A stretch of DNA of 64,000 bases from Hyphomicrobiales bacterium (GCA_900469445.1 UBXM01000044.1:1-64000); one strand, 5' to 3'; positions 1 to 8,595 are shown, counted from the stretch's first letter. Program-made: numbers and translations. Notes: generated by a model from the letters alone, not told the origin.

Positions 1-14
1 CGATCATCGAGTAA
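1..14 (+). CDS. tuf: Elongation factor Tu, last codons (partial)
   Basis: Only the last codons are in the window: ATC ATC GAG TAA, reading Ile-Ile-Glu-stop. This is the usual EF-Tu C-terminus in alphaproteobacteria. A tuf gene just before rpsJ is the normal rhizobial order, and a strong terminator follows. The call rests on three residues plus context, so it is an inference. Confidence 0.7.
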
Positions 15-26
15 TCGATAAGGGCA

Positions 27-65
27 GGGCGGTATCTCCGGATACCGCCCGCTTTAATTTTTTTT
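27..65 (+). terminator. Rho-independent terminator after tuf
   Basis: Ten perfect pairs, GGGCGGTATC (27-36) with GATACCGCCC (41-50), close a TCCG tetraloop. A T-rich tail ending in eight T follows (58-65). It separates tuf from the S10 operon, so rpsJ should have its own promoter. Confidence 0.9.
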
Positions 66-329
66 AAGCAAGTGGCGGATTGCGACTTGCTTATGACACA
101 AAAACATAGCAAATGGCGCGCAAGCGTGATTTGCGCCTGCTTCGCTATGGCGACGCAGGGAATTGCCCAGAAATTTAAGGTGGGCCTTCGGGCCTGAAGA
201 CTGGAATGGGATACCTGCTGGAAGCGGTGTCCTCTTCGATCTTTGAAACCGGTGATCCGCCTTAGGTAAACGAACAACCCGTGCCATTACGTTTGGCTTC
301 GGGAGAACAGAAAACAAGGATAACGTCGA
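66..329 (+). promoter_or_regulatory. Leader/promoter region of the S10 operon
   Basis: The 264 bp between the tuf terminator and rpsJ hold no convincing gene. A small GC hairpin with a TTCG loop lies at 182-195. I could not place a clear -35/-10 pair. The region must carry the S10 promoter, because a terminator lies upstream and the first gap-free run of r-protein genes starts downstream. Confidence 0.45.
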
Positions 330-638
330 ATGAACGGCCAAAATATCCGCATTCGCCTTAAGGCATTCGATCACCGTATTCTCGACGCTTCTACGCGCGA
401 GATCGTGTCGACGGCGAAGCGCACCGGAGCAAGTGTCCGGGGCCCCGTTCCGCTTCCGACCCGCATCGAGAAGTTTACGGTTAACCGGTCCCCCCACATC
501 GACAAGAAGAGCCGCGAGCAGTTCGAGATGCGCACTCATAAGCGCCTTCTCGATATCGTTGACCCGACACCGCAGACGGTGGACGCGCTGATGAAGCTCG
601 ACCTCGCCGCCGGCGTCGATGTTGAGATCAAGCTCTGA
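330..638 (+). CDS. rpsJ: 30S ribosomal protein S10 (NusE)
   Basis: The 102-residue product has the standard S10 length and opening (MNGQNIRIRLKAFDH). S10 sits in the 30S head and, as NusE, also binds NusB and NusG during antitermination and transcription-translation coupling. It is the first gene of the S10 operon, with a GGA-type ribosome-binding site 10-15 nt upstream, and rplC follows after 32 bp. Confidence 0.98.
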   Translation: MNGQNIRIRLKAFDHRILDASTREIVSTAKRTGASVRGPVPLPTRIEKFTVNRSPHIDKKSREQFEMRTHKRLLDIVDPTPQTVDALMKLDLAAGVDVEIKL

Positions 639-670
639 GAAATCAGAGCTGAGTTGGAAGGATTGAACCG

Positions 671-1312
671 ATGCGTTCAGGTGTAATTGCACAGAAGATT
701 GGGATGACCCGCGTCTACAACGACGCTGGTGAGCATATCCCGGTAACCGTATTGCGTCTCGACAGCTGCCAGGTCGTTGCACACCGCACCGTAGAGAAGA
801 ACGGCTATGTTGCTGTTCAGCTCGGTGCAGGCGTTGCCAAGGTGAAGAACACCTCCAAGGCTATGCGTGGCAACTTTGCTGCTGCAAACGTCGAGCCGAA
901 GTCGAAGCTCGTAGAGTTTCGCGTTTCTGAAGAAAACATGATCGAAGTCGGCACTGAGCTGAAGGCTGATCACTTCTCGGCCGGTCAGCTGGTCGACGTG
1001 ACCGGTACCTCGATCGGTAAGGGTTTTGCCGGCGCCATGAAGCGCCACAACTTCGGCGGTCTGCGTGCGACCCACGGTGTATCCGTATCGCACCGTTCGC
1101 ACGGTTCGACTGGTAACAACCAGGATCCGGGCAAGGTCTGGAAGGGCAAGCGCATGGCTGGTCACATGGGTCAGACGCGCGTCACCACCCAGAACCTCGA
1201 AGTCGTGTCCACCGATGAAGGCCGCGGCCTGATCCTCGTCAAGGGTGCCGTCCCCGGCTCCAAGGGCGCCTGGATCGAAGTTCGCGACGCCGTCAAGTCG
1301 GTTGCGAAGTAA
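671..1312 (+). CDS. rplC: 50S ribosomal protein L3
   Basis: The 213-residue product begins MRSGVIAQKIGMTRVY as L3 does. The central loop GNNQDPGKVWKGK reaches toward the peptidyl transferase centre and contains the Gln that PrmB methylates in other bacteria. L3 is an early 50S assembly protein. AAGGAT precedes the ATG, and rplD starts 13 bp after the stop. Confidence 0.98.
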   Translation: MRSGVIAQKIGMTRVYNDAGEHIPVTVLRLDSCQVVAHRTVEKNGYVAVQLGAGVAKVKNTSKAMRGNFAAANVEPKSKLVEFRVSEENMIEVGTELKADHFSAGQLVDVTGTSIGKGFAGAMKRHNFGGLRATHGVSVSHRSHGSTGNNQDPGKVWKGKRMAGHMGQTRVTTQNLEVVSTDEGRGLILVKGAVPGSKGAWIEVRDAVKSVAK

Positions 1313-1325
1313 GGGAGCCAGTATC

Positions 1326-1946
1326 ATGGAATTCAACGTCAAGACCCTCGAAGGCAAAGACGCTGGCAAGGTTTCCCTGTCGGATGCGATCTTCGGCCTC
1401 GACCCCCGCGAGGACATCCTCGCTCGTATGGTCCGTTACCAGCTCGCCAAGAAGCAGCAGGGCACGCATCAGTCGCTGACCCGCGGTGAAGTTTCCCGCA
1501 CCGGCGCCAAGATGTACAAGCAGAAGGGTACGGGCCGCGCTCGTCACCATTCGGCTCGCGCTCCGCAGTTCCGCGGCGGTGCCAAGGCTCACGGCCCGGT
1601 TTCCCGCAGCCACGCCTTCGACCTGCCGAAGAAGGTTCGCGCTCTGGCCCTGCGCCACGCGCTTTCGGCAAAGCTGAAGTCCGAAGACCTGATCATCATC
1701 GAAGATCTGGTTTCGGTCGAAGCAAAGACCAAGGCTCTCGTCGGCACGTTCGCGTCGCTCGGCCTGACCAATGCCCTGGTTATCGGTGGTGCCGAGCTCG
1801 ACAGCAACTTCAAGCTCGCAGCCCAGAACATCCCGAATATCGATGTTCTGCCGGTTCAGGGCATCAATGTTTACGACATCCTGCGTCGCGGCAAGCTCGT
1901 GCTTTCCAAGGCTGCGGTTGAAGCCCTCGAGGAGCGTTTCAAGTGA
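1326..1946 (+). CDS. rplD: 50S ribosomal protein L4
   Basis: The product is 206 residues from the ATG at 1326, where MEFNVKTLEGKDAGKV matches the normal L4 start and GGGAG lies upstream. A longer in-frame extension back to 1245 overlaps rplC and is not used. L4 lines the exit tunnel through its extended loop around KQKGTGRARH. In E. coli L4 represses its own operon, but no equivalent leader is evident here. Confidence 0.97.
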   Translation: MEFNVKTLEGKDAGKVSLSDAIFGLDPREDILARMVRYQLAKKQQGTHQSLTRGEVSRTGAKMYKQKGTGRARHHSARAPQFRGGAKAHGPVSRSHAFDLPKKVRALALRHALSAKLKSEDLIIIEDLVSVEAKTKALVGTFASLGLTNALVIGGAELDSNFKLAAQNIPNIDVLPVQGINVYDILRRGKLVLSKAAVEALEERFK

Positions 1947-2236
1947 CCGACATTCGCCACTATGATGTGATCGTATCTCCTTCGATCACCGAAAAGTCGA
2001 CCCTGTTGTCCGAGCATAACCAGGTCGTCTTCAACGTTGCCAAGACTGCTTCTAAGCCTGAAATCAAGGCTGCCGTAGAAGCTCTCTTCGGTGTGAAGGT
2101 CACTGCCGTCAATACGCTGGTCCGTTTGGGCAAGACGAAGCGCTTCCGCGGCTTCATCGGTAAGCAGAAAGACGTCAAGAAGGCTGTCGTCACCCTGGCC
2201 GAAGGTCAGACGATCGACGTCTCCACCGGTCTTTGA
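1943..2236 (+). CDS. rplW: 50S ribosomal protein L23
   Basis: The 97-residue product starts at a GTG overlapping the rplD stop by 4 nt (GTGA), with GAGGAG inside rplD as its ribosome-binding site. This arrangement suggests coupled translation. L23 sits at the tunnel exit and is the docking site for trigger factor and SRP. Residues SPSITEKST near the start are typical. Confidence 0.97.
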   Translation: MTDIRHYDVIVSPSITEKSTLLSEHNQVVFNVAKTASKPEIKAAVEALFGVKVTAVNTLVRLGKTKRFRGFIGKQKDVKKAVVTLAEGQTIDVSTGL

Positions 2237-2247
2237 GGTAAGATACA

Positions 2248-3081
2248 ATGGCATTGAAAAGCTACAATCCGACGACCCCGAGCCAGCGTCAGCTGGTCAT
2301 CGTCGACCGTTCGGGCCTCTGGAAGGGCAAGCCGGTCAAGGCGCTGACGGAAGGTCTGTCCAAGAGCGGCGGTCGTAACAACAACGGTCGCATCACCGCC
2401 CGCTTCATCGGCGGCGGTCACAAGCGTACCTACCGCCTGGTCGACTTCAAGCGTCGCAAGTTCGACGTTGAAGGCACGGTCGAGCGTCTGGAATACGACC
2501 CGAACCGTACCGCGTTCATCGCGCTCGTCAACTATGCCGACGGCGAACAGGCCTACATCATCGCTCCGCAGCGTCTTGCTGCTGGCGACAAGGTCATCGC
2601 TTCCAACAAGGCTGTCGACGTGAAGCCGGGCAACACCATGCCCCTGCAGTACATTCCGGTTGGCTCGATCGTTCATAACGTCGAGATGAAGCCGGGCAAG
2701 GGTGGTCAGATCGCTCGTTCGGCTGGCACCTACGTACAGCTGGTCGGCCGCGACGCCGGCATGGCTATCCTTCGTCTGAACTCTGGCGAGCAGCGCCTCG
2801 TCCCGGGTTCCTGCCTCGCCTCCGTTGGCGCCGTTTCCAACCCGGATCACGGCAACATCAACGACGGTAAGGCTGGCCGCACCGTATGGCGCGGCAAGCG
2901 TCCGCATAACCGCGGCGTCGTCATGAACCCGGTCGACCACCCGCACGGTGGTGGTGAAGGCCGTACCTCCGGTGGCCGTCACCCGGTCAGCCCGTGGGGT
3001 AAGCCCACCAAGGGCAAGCGCACGCGTTCGAACAAGTCCACGGACAAGTTCATCATGCGCTCGCGCCACGTGAAGAAGTAA
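2248..3081 (+). CDS. rplB: 50S ribosomal protein L2
   Basis: The 277-residue product has the expected length. It carries the RNA-binding core and the conserved C-terminal segment VVMNPVDHPHGGGEGR, whose His lies near the peptidyl transferase centre. L2 is needed for subunit association. It begins 11 bp after rplW. Confidence 0.98.
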   Translation: MALKSYNPTTPSQRQLVIVDRSGLWKGKPVKALTEGLSKSGGRNNNGRITARFIGGGHKRTYRLVDFKRRKFDVEGTVERLEYDPNRTAFIALVNYADGEQAYIIAPQRLAAGDKVIASNKAVDVKPGNTMPLQYIPVGSIVHNVEMKPGKGGQIARSAGTYVQLVGRDAGMAILRLNSGEQRLVPGSCLASVGAVSNPDHGNINDGKAGRTVWRGKRPHNRGVVMNPVDHPHGGGEGRTSGGRHPVSPWGKPTKGKRTRSNKSTDKFIMRSRHVKK

Positions 3082-3097
3082 GAGAGGAAGTCGTTCA

Positions 3098-3376
3098 ATG
3101 GCTCGTTCAGTATGGAAAGGTCCGTTTGTTGACGGCTATCTTCTCGCCAAGGCTGAGAAGGTACGTGAAGGCGGCCGTAACGAAGTGATCAAGATGTGGA
3201 GCCGTCGCTCCACGATCTTGCCGCAGTTCGTCGGTCTCACCTTCGGCGTCTACAATGGCTCGAAGCACATCCCGGTCAATGTCAACGAAGACATGGTCGG
3301 TCACAAGTTCGGTGAATTCGCTCCCACCCGTACCTACTATGGTCACGGCGCGGACAAGAAGGCGAAGAGGAAGTAA
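3098..3376 (+). CDS. rpsS: 30S ribosomal protein S19
   Basis: The 92-residue product starts MARSVWKGPFVDGYLL, the S19 signature, and ends in a basic tail. S19 binds 16S rRNA in the 30S head with S13 and contacts the A-site tRNA region. AGAGGAAG precedes the ATG. The gene is 16 bp after rplB and 2 bp before rplV. Confidence 0.98.
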   Translation: MARSVWKGPFVDGYLLAKAEKVREGGRNEVIKMWSRRSTILPQFVGLTFGVYNGSKHIPVNVNEDMVGHKFGEFAPTRTYYGHGADKKAKRK

Positions 3377-3378
3377 TC

Positions 3379-3768
3379 ATGGCCAAGGCAAAGACCGAAC
3401 GCCGGCTGAAGGACAACGAAGCACAGGCAGTCGCCCGTACGCTTCGCGTCAGCCCGCAGAAGCTTAACCTGGTTGCCGCCATGATCCGCGGCAAGAAGGT
3501 AGAGCGCGCACTCGCAGAACTCGAGTTCTCGCGCAAGCGCATCTCCGGTACGGTGAAGAAGACCCTCGAGTCTGCTATCGCCAACGCAGAAAACAACCAT
3601 GACCTCGACGTCGACAGCCTGATCGTAGCGGAAGCTTACGTCGGCAAGTCGATCACCATGAAGCGTTTCCACGCTCGTGGTCGCGGCCGCGCATCGCGCA
3701 TCGAAAAGCCGTTCGCGCATCTGACGATCGTCGTTCGCGAAGTCGAGGAAAAAGGGGAGGCCGCATAA
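3379..3768 (+). CDS. rplV: 50S ribosomal protein L22
   Basis: The 129-residue product carries the L22 core (RVSPQKLNLVAAMIRG) and the hairpin region RARGRASRIEKPFAHLTI, which lines the exit tunnel at the constriction with L4. Its stop shares one base with the rpsC start (TAATG), so the two are probably translationally coupled. Confidence 0.98.
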   Translation: MAKAKTERRLKDNEAQAVARTLRVSPQKLNLVAAMIRGKKVERALAELEFSRKRISGTVKKTLESAIANAENNHDLDVDSLIVAEAYVGKSITMKRFHARGRGRASRIEKPFAHLTIVVREVEEKGEAA

Positions 3769-4502
3769 TGGGCCAGAAAATTAATCCGATCGGTTTCCGC
3801 CTCGGCATTAACCGCACCTGGGACAGCCGTTGGTTCGCCGACAACGCCGAATACGGCCAGCTGCTCCATGAAGACCTGAAGATCCGTGCATATCTCATGC
3901 AGGAACTGAAGCAGGCCGGCATCGCCAAGGTGGTCATCGAGCGTCCGCACAAGAAGTGCCGCGTCACGATCCACTCGGCTCGTCCGGGTCTGATCATCGG
4001 CAAGAAGGGTGCAGACATCGAAAAGCTTCGCAAGAAGATCGCTTCGATGACCTCTTCCGAAACGCACCTCAACATCGTTGAAGTTCGTAAGCCGGAAGTT
4101 GACGCGACGCTGGTTGCCCAGTCGATCGCTCAGCAGCTCGAACGCCGCGTGGCTTTCCGCCGTGCGATGAAGCGAGCTGTTCAGTCCGCAATGCGTCTTG
4201 GCGCCGAAGGCATCAAGATCACCTGCGCCGGCCGTCTGGGTGGCGCGGAAATCGCTCGTACCGAATGGTACCGCGAAGGCCGCGTTCCGCTTCACACGCT
4301 GCGTGCAGACATCGACTACGGTACGGCTGAAGCCGAAACCGCATTCGGTATTTGCGGCATCAAGGTCTGGATCTTCAAGGGCGAAATCCTTGAGCACGAT
4401 CCGATGGCTTCCGAACGTCGCGCGCTGGAAGGCGATGCGCAGGGTCCGGCAAGCCGCGACCGTGATCGTGGCGATCGTCGCCGCGAACGCGAAAACGCTT
4501 GA
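3768..4502 (+). CDS. rpsC: 30S ribosomal protein S3
   Basis: The 244-residue product starts MGQKINPIGFRLGI. It has an N-terminal KH-type RNA-binding domain (about 40-110, with PGLIIGKKGADIEKL) and the S3 C-terminal domain (about 120-210), then a charged Arg/Asp-rich tail. S3 helps form the mRNA entry helicase site. A 38 bp gap to rplP follows. Confidence 0.98.
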   Translation: MGQKINPIGFRLGINRTWDSRWFADNAEYGQLLHEDLKIRAYLMQELKQAGIAKVVIERPHKKCRVTIHSARPGLIIGKKGADIEKLRKKIASMTSSETHLNIVEVRKPEVDATLVAQSIAQQLERRVAFRRAMKRAVQSAMRLGAEGIKITCAGRLGGAEIARTEWYREGRVPLHTLRADIDYGTAEAETAFGICGIKVWIFKGEILEHDPMASERRALEGDAQGPASRDRDRGDRRRERENA

Positions 4503-4540
4503 TTATCGCTGGCGAAAGATAAGCTCGGAGAAGTAAGAAA

Positions 4541-4954
4541 ATGTTGCAGCCAAAGCGTACCAAGTATCGCAAGCAGTTCAAGGGCCGCATCAAGGGCGTC
4601 GCAAAAGGCGGCTTTGACCTGGCATTCGGCGAATTCGGCCTGAAGGCTCAGGAACCGAACCGCGTGAACGCTCGCGAGATCGAAGCGGCCCGCCGCGCGA
4701 TCACCCGTTACATGAAGCGCGCGGGTCGAGTATGGATCCGCGTCTTCCCTGACGTCCCGGTTACTGCCAAGCCCACCGAAGTTCGTATGGGTAAGGGTAA
4801 GGGTTCGGTTGAATACTGGGCTTGCAAGGTCAAGCCTGGTCGTATCATGTTCGAGATCGACGGCGTTTCGGAAGAAATCGCGCGCGAGGCACTTCGCCTC
4901 GGTTCTGCCAAGCTCTCGGTCACGACGCGCTTCGTTCAGCGCATCGCAGAGTAA
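4541..4954 (+). CDS. rplP: 50S ribosomal protein L16
   Basis: The 137-residue product starts MLQPKRTKYRKQFKGR, the standard L16 opening. L16 joins late in 50S assembly and helps position A-site tRNA. Conserved Arg and Gly residues around VWIRVFPDVPVTAKP are present. rpmC follows after 12 bp with AAGGAG upstream. Confidence 0.98.
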   Translation: MLQPKRTKYRKQFKGRIKGVAKGGFDLAFGEFGLKAQEPNRVNAREIEAARRAITRYMKRAGRVWIRVFPDVPVTAKPTEVRMGKGKGSVEYWACKVKPGRIMFEIDGVSEEIAREALRLGSAKLSVTTRFVQRIAE

Positions 4955-4966
4955 GGAGAAGGCACG

Positions 4967-5167
4967 ATGAAAGCCGAAGACGTACGCGGCCTCAGCGCCG
5001 ACCAGCTCAAGGACAAGCTCGTAGAGCTCAAGAAGGAGCAGTTCAACCTGCGCTTCCAGAAGGCCACTGGCCAGCTCGAGAAGTCCTCGCGCATCACTGA
5101 AGTTCGCAAGGACATCGCTCGCGTGAAAACCATTGCCCGCCAGAAGGCGGCAGAAGCCAAGGCCTAA
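4967..5167 (+). CDS. rpmC: 50S ribosomal protein L29
   Basis: The 66-residue product is predicted as two helices, with the family motif KEQFNLRFQKATGQLE in the middle. L29 packs next to L23 at the tunnel exit. AAGGAGAAGGCACG precedes the ATG, and the gap to rpsQ is 11 bp. Length and position in the operon fit the family. Confidence 0.98.
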   Translation: MKAEDVRGLSADQLKDKLVELKKEQFNLRFQKATGQLEKSSRITEVRKDIARVKTIARQKAAEAKA

Positions 5168-5178
5168 GGAAGAATAAT

Positions 5179-5415
5179 ATGCCAAAACGCATTCTGCAGG
5201 GCGTTGTCGTTTCCGACAAGAACGAGAAGACCGTTGTTGTCCGCGTCGAGCGCCGCTTCGCTCACCCTCTGCTTCAGAAGACCGTTCGTCGGTCCAAGAA
5301 GTACAAGGCCCATGACGAAAACAACCAGTACAAGGTTGGTGATGTCGTTTCCATCGAGGAATGCGCACCGATCTCCAAGGATAAGCGCTGGACGGTAATT
5401 GCCGCCCAGGCTTAA
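5179..5415 (+). CDS. rpsQ: 30S ribosomal protein S17
   Basis: The 78-residue product is an OB-fold protein starting MPKRILQGVVVSDKNEKTVVV, typical of S17. It binds helix 11 of 16S rRNA and acts early in 30S assembly. It is the last gene before a 234 bp gap that carries a terminator-like hairpin, so it marks the end of the S10 section. Confidence 0.98.
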   Translation: MPKRILQGVVVSDKNEKTVVVRVERRFAHPLLQKTVRRSKKYKAHDENNQYKVGDVVSIEECAPISKDKRWTVIAAQA

Positions 5416-5485
5416 TAAGACCAGGAATTTCCGTCAGGCTATTGCGTCTGGCGGAGAATCCTGTATGAAGCACGCCACTGGCGTA

Positions 5486-5516
5486 GAACGCTCGGAAACG
5501 GGCGTTCTTTTGCTTT
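5486..5516 (+). terminator. Attenuator or terminator between rpsQ and rplN
   Basis: A 9-bp stem (5486-5494 with 5499-5507, one G-U pair) is closed by a GAAA tetraloop and followed by TTTTGCTTT. It has the form of a Rho-independent terminator inside the r-protein cluster, between the S10 and spc sections. It may cause partial termination or processing. A second small hairpin, TCCCT-TTC-AGGGA, lies downstream near 5530-5543. Confidence 0.7.
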
Positions 5517-5649
5517 GAGCGCACGGAAGGTCCCTTTCAGGGAAACCACCTTGGCAAGACCCATCCCGCGCACACTGAAAATCTGTTCATAGCCGGCTCC
5601 TCGCGCTTTTGCGTGTGGTGCGCCGGTCATTAGAAAAAGGCGACCTGAC

Positions 5650-6018
5650 ATGATTCAGATGCAAACAAACCTCGACGTGGCGGATAATTCCGGCGCACGT
5701 CGTGTCATGTGCATCAAGGTGCTGGGCGGCTCCAAGCGTAAGTACGCTTCGGTCGGCGACATTATCGTCGTTTCGATCAAGGAAGCTATTCCGCGTGGCC
5801 GCGTGAAGAAGGGTGACGTGATGAAGGCGGTTGTTGTGCGTACCGCTAAAGACATCCGTCGCGCCGACGGCAGCGTCATCCGCTTCGATAACAACGCAGC
5901 GGTTCTCATCGACAACAAGAAAGAGCCGATCGGCACCCGTATCTTCGGACCGGTTCCGCGCGAACTTCGCGCCAAGAACCACATGAAGATCATCTCGCTG
6001 GCTCCAGAAGTACTGTAA
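5650..6018 (+). CDS. rplN: 50S ribosomal protein L14
   Basis: The 122-residue product starts MIQMQTNLDVADNSGARRV, as rhizobial L14 does. L14 forms part of the B8 intersubunit bridge with 16S rRNA and is a docking site for RsfS. It opens the spc section after a 234 bp gap, with AAGGCGACC upstream of the ATG. Confidence 0.98.
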   Translation: MIQMQTNLDVADNSGARRVMCIKVLGGSKRKYASVGDIIVVSIKEAIPRGRVKKGDVMKAVVVRTAKDIRRADGSVIRFDNNAAVLIDNKKEPIGTRIFGPVPRELRAKNHMKIISLAPEVL

Positions 6019-6030
6019 GGAGCGGGACCC

Positions 6031-6339
6031 ATGCAGAAGATCAAGAAGGGCGACAACGTCGTCATCCTCGCCGGCAAGGACAAGGGCCGTACCGGTGAAG
6101 TTCTCCAGGTTCTGCCGAAGGAAGACCGTGCGGTCGTCCGCGGTATCAACATGGTGAAGCGCCACCAGCGTCAGACTCAGACGCAGGAAGCTGGCATCAT
6201 CAACAAGGAAGCATCCATCCATCTGTCGAACGTCGCGATCGTGGCGAAAGACGGCAAGCCGACCCGCGTTGGCTTCTCTGTCGTCGACGGTAAGAAGGTG
6301 CGTGTAGCCAAGCGTACGGGAGATGTCATCGATGGCTGA
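6031..6339 (+). CDS. rplX: 50S ribosomal protein L24
   Basis: The 102-residue product has an N-terminal KOW motif (KIKKGDNVVILAGKDKGRTG, residues 3-22). L24 is an assembly initiator of the 50S subunit that binds the 5' end of 23S rRNA. Its 3' end overlaps the rplE start by 8 bp, which suggests coupling. Confidence 0.98.
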   Translation: MQKIKKGDNVVILAGKDKGRTGEVLQVLPKEDRAVVRGINMVKRHQRQTQTQEAGIINKEASIHLSNVAIVAKDGKPTRVGFSVVDGKKVRVAKRTGDVIDG

Positions 6340-6889
6340 GGCAAATTACGAGCCGCGGCTCAAGGTCGAATACACCACCCGCATCCGTGCAGCACTTCAG
6401 GAACAGTTCTCGTTCGCTAACGAGATGATGATCCCGAAGATGGACAAGATCGTCATCAACATGGGCGTGGGCGAGGCAACTGCCGACTCCAAGAAGCCTA
6501 CCGTTGCTGCAGCTGACCTCGCAGCGATCGCCGGTCAGAAGCCGGTTATCACGCGCGCCCGCAACTCGATTGCTGGCTTCAAGGTTCGCGAACAGATGCC
6601 GATCGGCGCGAAGGTTACCCTCCGCGGCGCCCGCATGTATGAATTCATGGATCGCCTGGTCAACATCGCGCTTCCGCGCGTTCGCGACTTCCGCGGCCTG
6701 AACCCGAAGTCCTTTGATGGTCGTGGCAACTTCGCCATGGGCCTCAAGGAGCACATTGTGTTCCCGGAAATCAACTACGACAAGGTTGATCAGATGTGGG
6801 GCATGGACATCATCGTTTGCACGACGGCTACGAACGACGACGAAGCACGGGCTCTTCTGAAAGAGTTCAACTTCCCGTTCCGTGCGTAA
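6332..6889 (+). CDS. rplE: 50S ribosomal protein L5
   Basis: The product is 185 residues from the ATG at 6332 (MAEANYEPRLK), the usual rhizobial start. GGGAG lies 9 nt upstream. The in-frame ATG at 6323 adds only three residues and has poor spacing. L5 binds 5S rRNA and contacts P-site tRNA and S13. The P-loop-like segment typical of L5 is intact. Confidence 0.97.
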   Translation: MAEANYEPRLKVEYTTRIRAALQEQFSFANEMMIPKMDKIVINMGVGEATADSKKPTVAAADLAAIAGQKPVITRARNSIAGFKVREQMPIGAKVTLRGARMYEFMDRLVNIALPRVRDFRGLNPKSFDGRGNFAMGLKEHIVFPEINYDKVDQMWGMDIIVCTTATNDDEARALLKEFNFPFRA

Positions 6890-6922
6890 CCGTAACGACG
6901 AGCGTTAAAAAGGAACTACGAT

Positions 6923-7228
6923 ATGGCGAAGACCAGCGCAGTTGAAAAGAACAAGCGCCGCCGCAAGACGGTCGCCGACCATGCTGCCAAGCGCGCAGCA
7001 TTGAAGGCAACCATCATGAACCAGGAGCTTCCGATCGAAGAGCGGTTCAAGGCAACTATCAAGCTCGCTTCCCTGCCGCGCGATGGCTCGAAGACGCGTA
7101 TCCGCAACCGTTGCGAAGTCACCGGTCGCCCGCGCGCTTTCTATCGCAAGCTCAAGATGTCGCGTATCGCGCTTCGTGAGCTCGGCAACCTCGGCAAGGT
7201 GCCGGGTATTGTTAAGTCGAGCTGGTAA
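6923..7228 (+). CDS. rpsN: 30S ribosomal protein S14, zinc-free long form
   Basis: The 101-residue product is the long S14 type and lacks the two CxxC pairs of the short zinc form; one Cys is visible, in RCEVTGRPRAFYRKL. S14 helps assemble the 30S head. AAAGGAAC precedes the ATG. The gene lies 33 bp after rplE and 12 bp before rpsH. Confidence 0.98.
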   Translation: MAKTSAVEKNKRRRKTVADHAAKRAALKATIMNQELPIEERFKATIKLASLPRDGSKTRIRNRCEVTGRPRAFYRKLKMSRIALRELGNLGKVPGIVKSSW

Positions 7229-7240
7229 GGAGATCGTTCG

Positions 7241-7639
7241 ATGACCATGACTGATCCCTTGGGCGATATGCTCACCCGTATCCGCAACGGCGCTTCCCGC
7301 CGCAAGAACTCCGTCACGACGCCGGCTTCGCGCCTGCGCGCTCGTGTTCTGGACGTTCTGCAGGCTGAAGGCTACATCCGCGGCTACACCCAGACCGATT
7401 TCGGCAACGGCAAGTCCGAGATTGAAATCGAACTGAAGTACTACGAAGGTGCGTCCGTGATCCGTGAGATCGGCCGCGTCTCCAAGCCGGGCCGCCGAGT
7501 TTATGTCTCGGTTAAGTCCATTCCGCAGGTCGCGAACGGCCTCGGCATCACCATCCTTTCGACCCCGAAGGGCGTGATGGCCGATCACCAGGCTCGCGAA
7601 CAGAACGTAGGCGGCGAGGTTCTTTGCTCGGTCTTCTAA
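7241..7639 (+). CDS. rpsH: 30S ribosomal protein S8
   Basis: The 132-residue product starts MTMTDPLGDMLTRIRNG, and an AAGGAG site is well placed upstream. S8 binds helix 21 of 16S rRNA in the central domain and in E. coli represses the spc operon. The C-terminal motif STPKGVMADHQAREQNVGGEVLCSVF is complete in the sequence and typical of S8. Confidence 0.98.
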   Translation: MTMTDPLGDMLTRIRNGASRRKNSVTTPASRLRARVLDVLQAEGYIRGYTQTDFGNGKSEIEIELKYYEGASVIREIGRVSKPGRRVYVSVKSIPQVANGLGITILSTPKGVMADHQAREQNVGGEVLCSVF

Positions 7640-7681
7640 GGCTGGGCAAGGATCTCCATAACGGACAGACAGGATAACAAA

Positions 7682-8215
7682 ATGTCTCGTATCGGTAAAA
7701 GGCCCGTTCCGGTTCCTGCAGGCGTGACGGCTTCGGTCGAAGGCCAGAAGATCACCGCGAAGGGCCCGAAGGGCGAACTTCACTTCGTCGCGAATGACGA
7801 AGTCAAGGTTGAACTGAATGACAACGCCGTTTCGGTGACCCCGGTCAACGATTCCAAGGATGCTCGTTCCAAGTGGGGCATGTCCCGCACGATGGTCGAG
7901 AACATCTTCAAGGGCGTTAAGGACGGTTACGAGCGCAAGCTCGAAATCAACGGCGTTGGTTACCGCGCAGCCATGCAGGGCAAGAACCTGCAGCTGGCTC
8001 TCGGTTTTTCCCACGACGTAGTCTACGAAGCCCCTGAGGGCATCACCATTGCCGTGCCGAAGCCGACGGAAATCATCGTCTCCGGCATCAATAAGCAGCA
8101 GGTCGGTCAGGTTGCCGCGGAAATCCGCGAATACCGTGGTCCCGAGCCCTACAAGGGCAAAGGCGTCAAGTACGCCGAGGAACGGATCGTCCGCAAGGAA
8201 GGCAAGAAGAAGTAA
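7682..8215 (+). CDS. rplF: 50S ribosomal protein L6
   Basis: The 177-residue product starts MSRIGKRPVPVPAGV. It has two similar alpha/beta domains (about 1-80 and 85-175), with the C-terminal signature EPYKGKGVKYAEE. L6 sits near the factor-binding site by the sarcin-ricin loop. It follows rpsH by 42 bp and precedes rplR by 12 bp. Confidence 0.98.
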   Translation: MSRIGKRPVPVPAGVTASVEGQKITAKGPKGELHFVANDEVKVELNDNAVSVTPVNDSKDARSKWGMSRTMVENIFKGVKDGYERKLEINGVGYRAAMQGKNLQLALGFSHDVVYEAPEGITIAVPKPTEIIVSGINKQQVGQVAAEIREYRGPEPYKGKGVKYAEERIVRKEGKKK

Positions 8216-8227
8216 GGTCGAGCGATC

Positions 8228-8590
8228 ATGGCTACCAGAAAAGAAGCACTCACCAAGCGTGCGAGCCGTGTTCGCCGCCAGATCAAGAAGGTCGCAAATG
8301 GCCGTCCGCGTCTGTCGGTTCACCGCTCGTCCAAGAACATCTACGTACAGGTCATCGACGATGTGGCCGGCCGCACACTTGCAGCCGCCTCCACGCTCGA
8401 CGCCGACCTGCGCAAGTCGCTGAAGACCGGCGCGGACGTTGCAGCAGCTGCTGCCGTCGGCAAGCTGGTTGCAGAGCGCGCCTCCAAGGCTGGCGTGAAG
8501 GAAGTCGTGTTCGATCGCGGCGCCTTCATCTACCATGGCCGCATCAAGGCACTTGCTGAAGCTGCCCGCGAAGGCGGTCTGAGCTTCTAA
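8228..8590 (+). CDS. rplR: 50S ribosomal protein L18
   Basis: The 120-residue product has a basic N-terminus and the motif RPRLSVHRSSKNIYVQVIDD, which contacts 5S rRNA. It ends with the usual DRGAFIYHGRIKALAEAAREGG region. L18 with L5 forms the 5S rRNP. The next gene, rpsE, follows only after 124 bp containing a 15-bp hairpin. Confidence 0.98.
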   Translation: MATRKEALTKRASRVRRQIKKVANGRPRLSVHRSSKNIYVQVIDDVAGRTLAAASTLDADLRKSLKTGADVAAAAAVGKLVAERASKAGVKEVVFDRGAFIYHGRIKALAEAAREGGLSF

Positions 8591-8595
8591 GAAAT

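Noticed and set aside
66..329. A sigma-70 promoter for rpsJ at a fixed position
   Set aside because: No hexamer pair with proper spacing was convincing; left as a general leader region.
2206..3069. Minus-strand frame opposite rplB (and similar ones opposite other r-protein genes)
   Set aside because: Codon-bias shadows of highly expressed genes; no ribosome-binding site or family.
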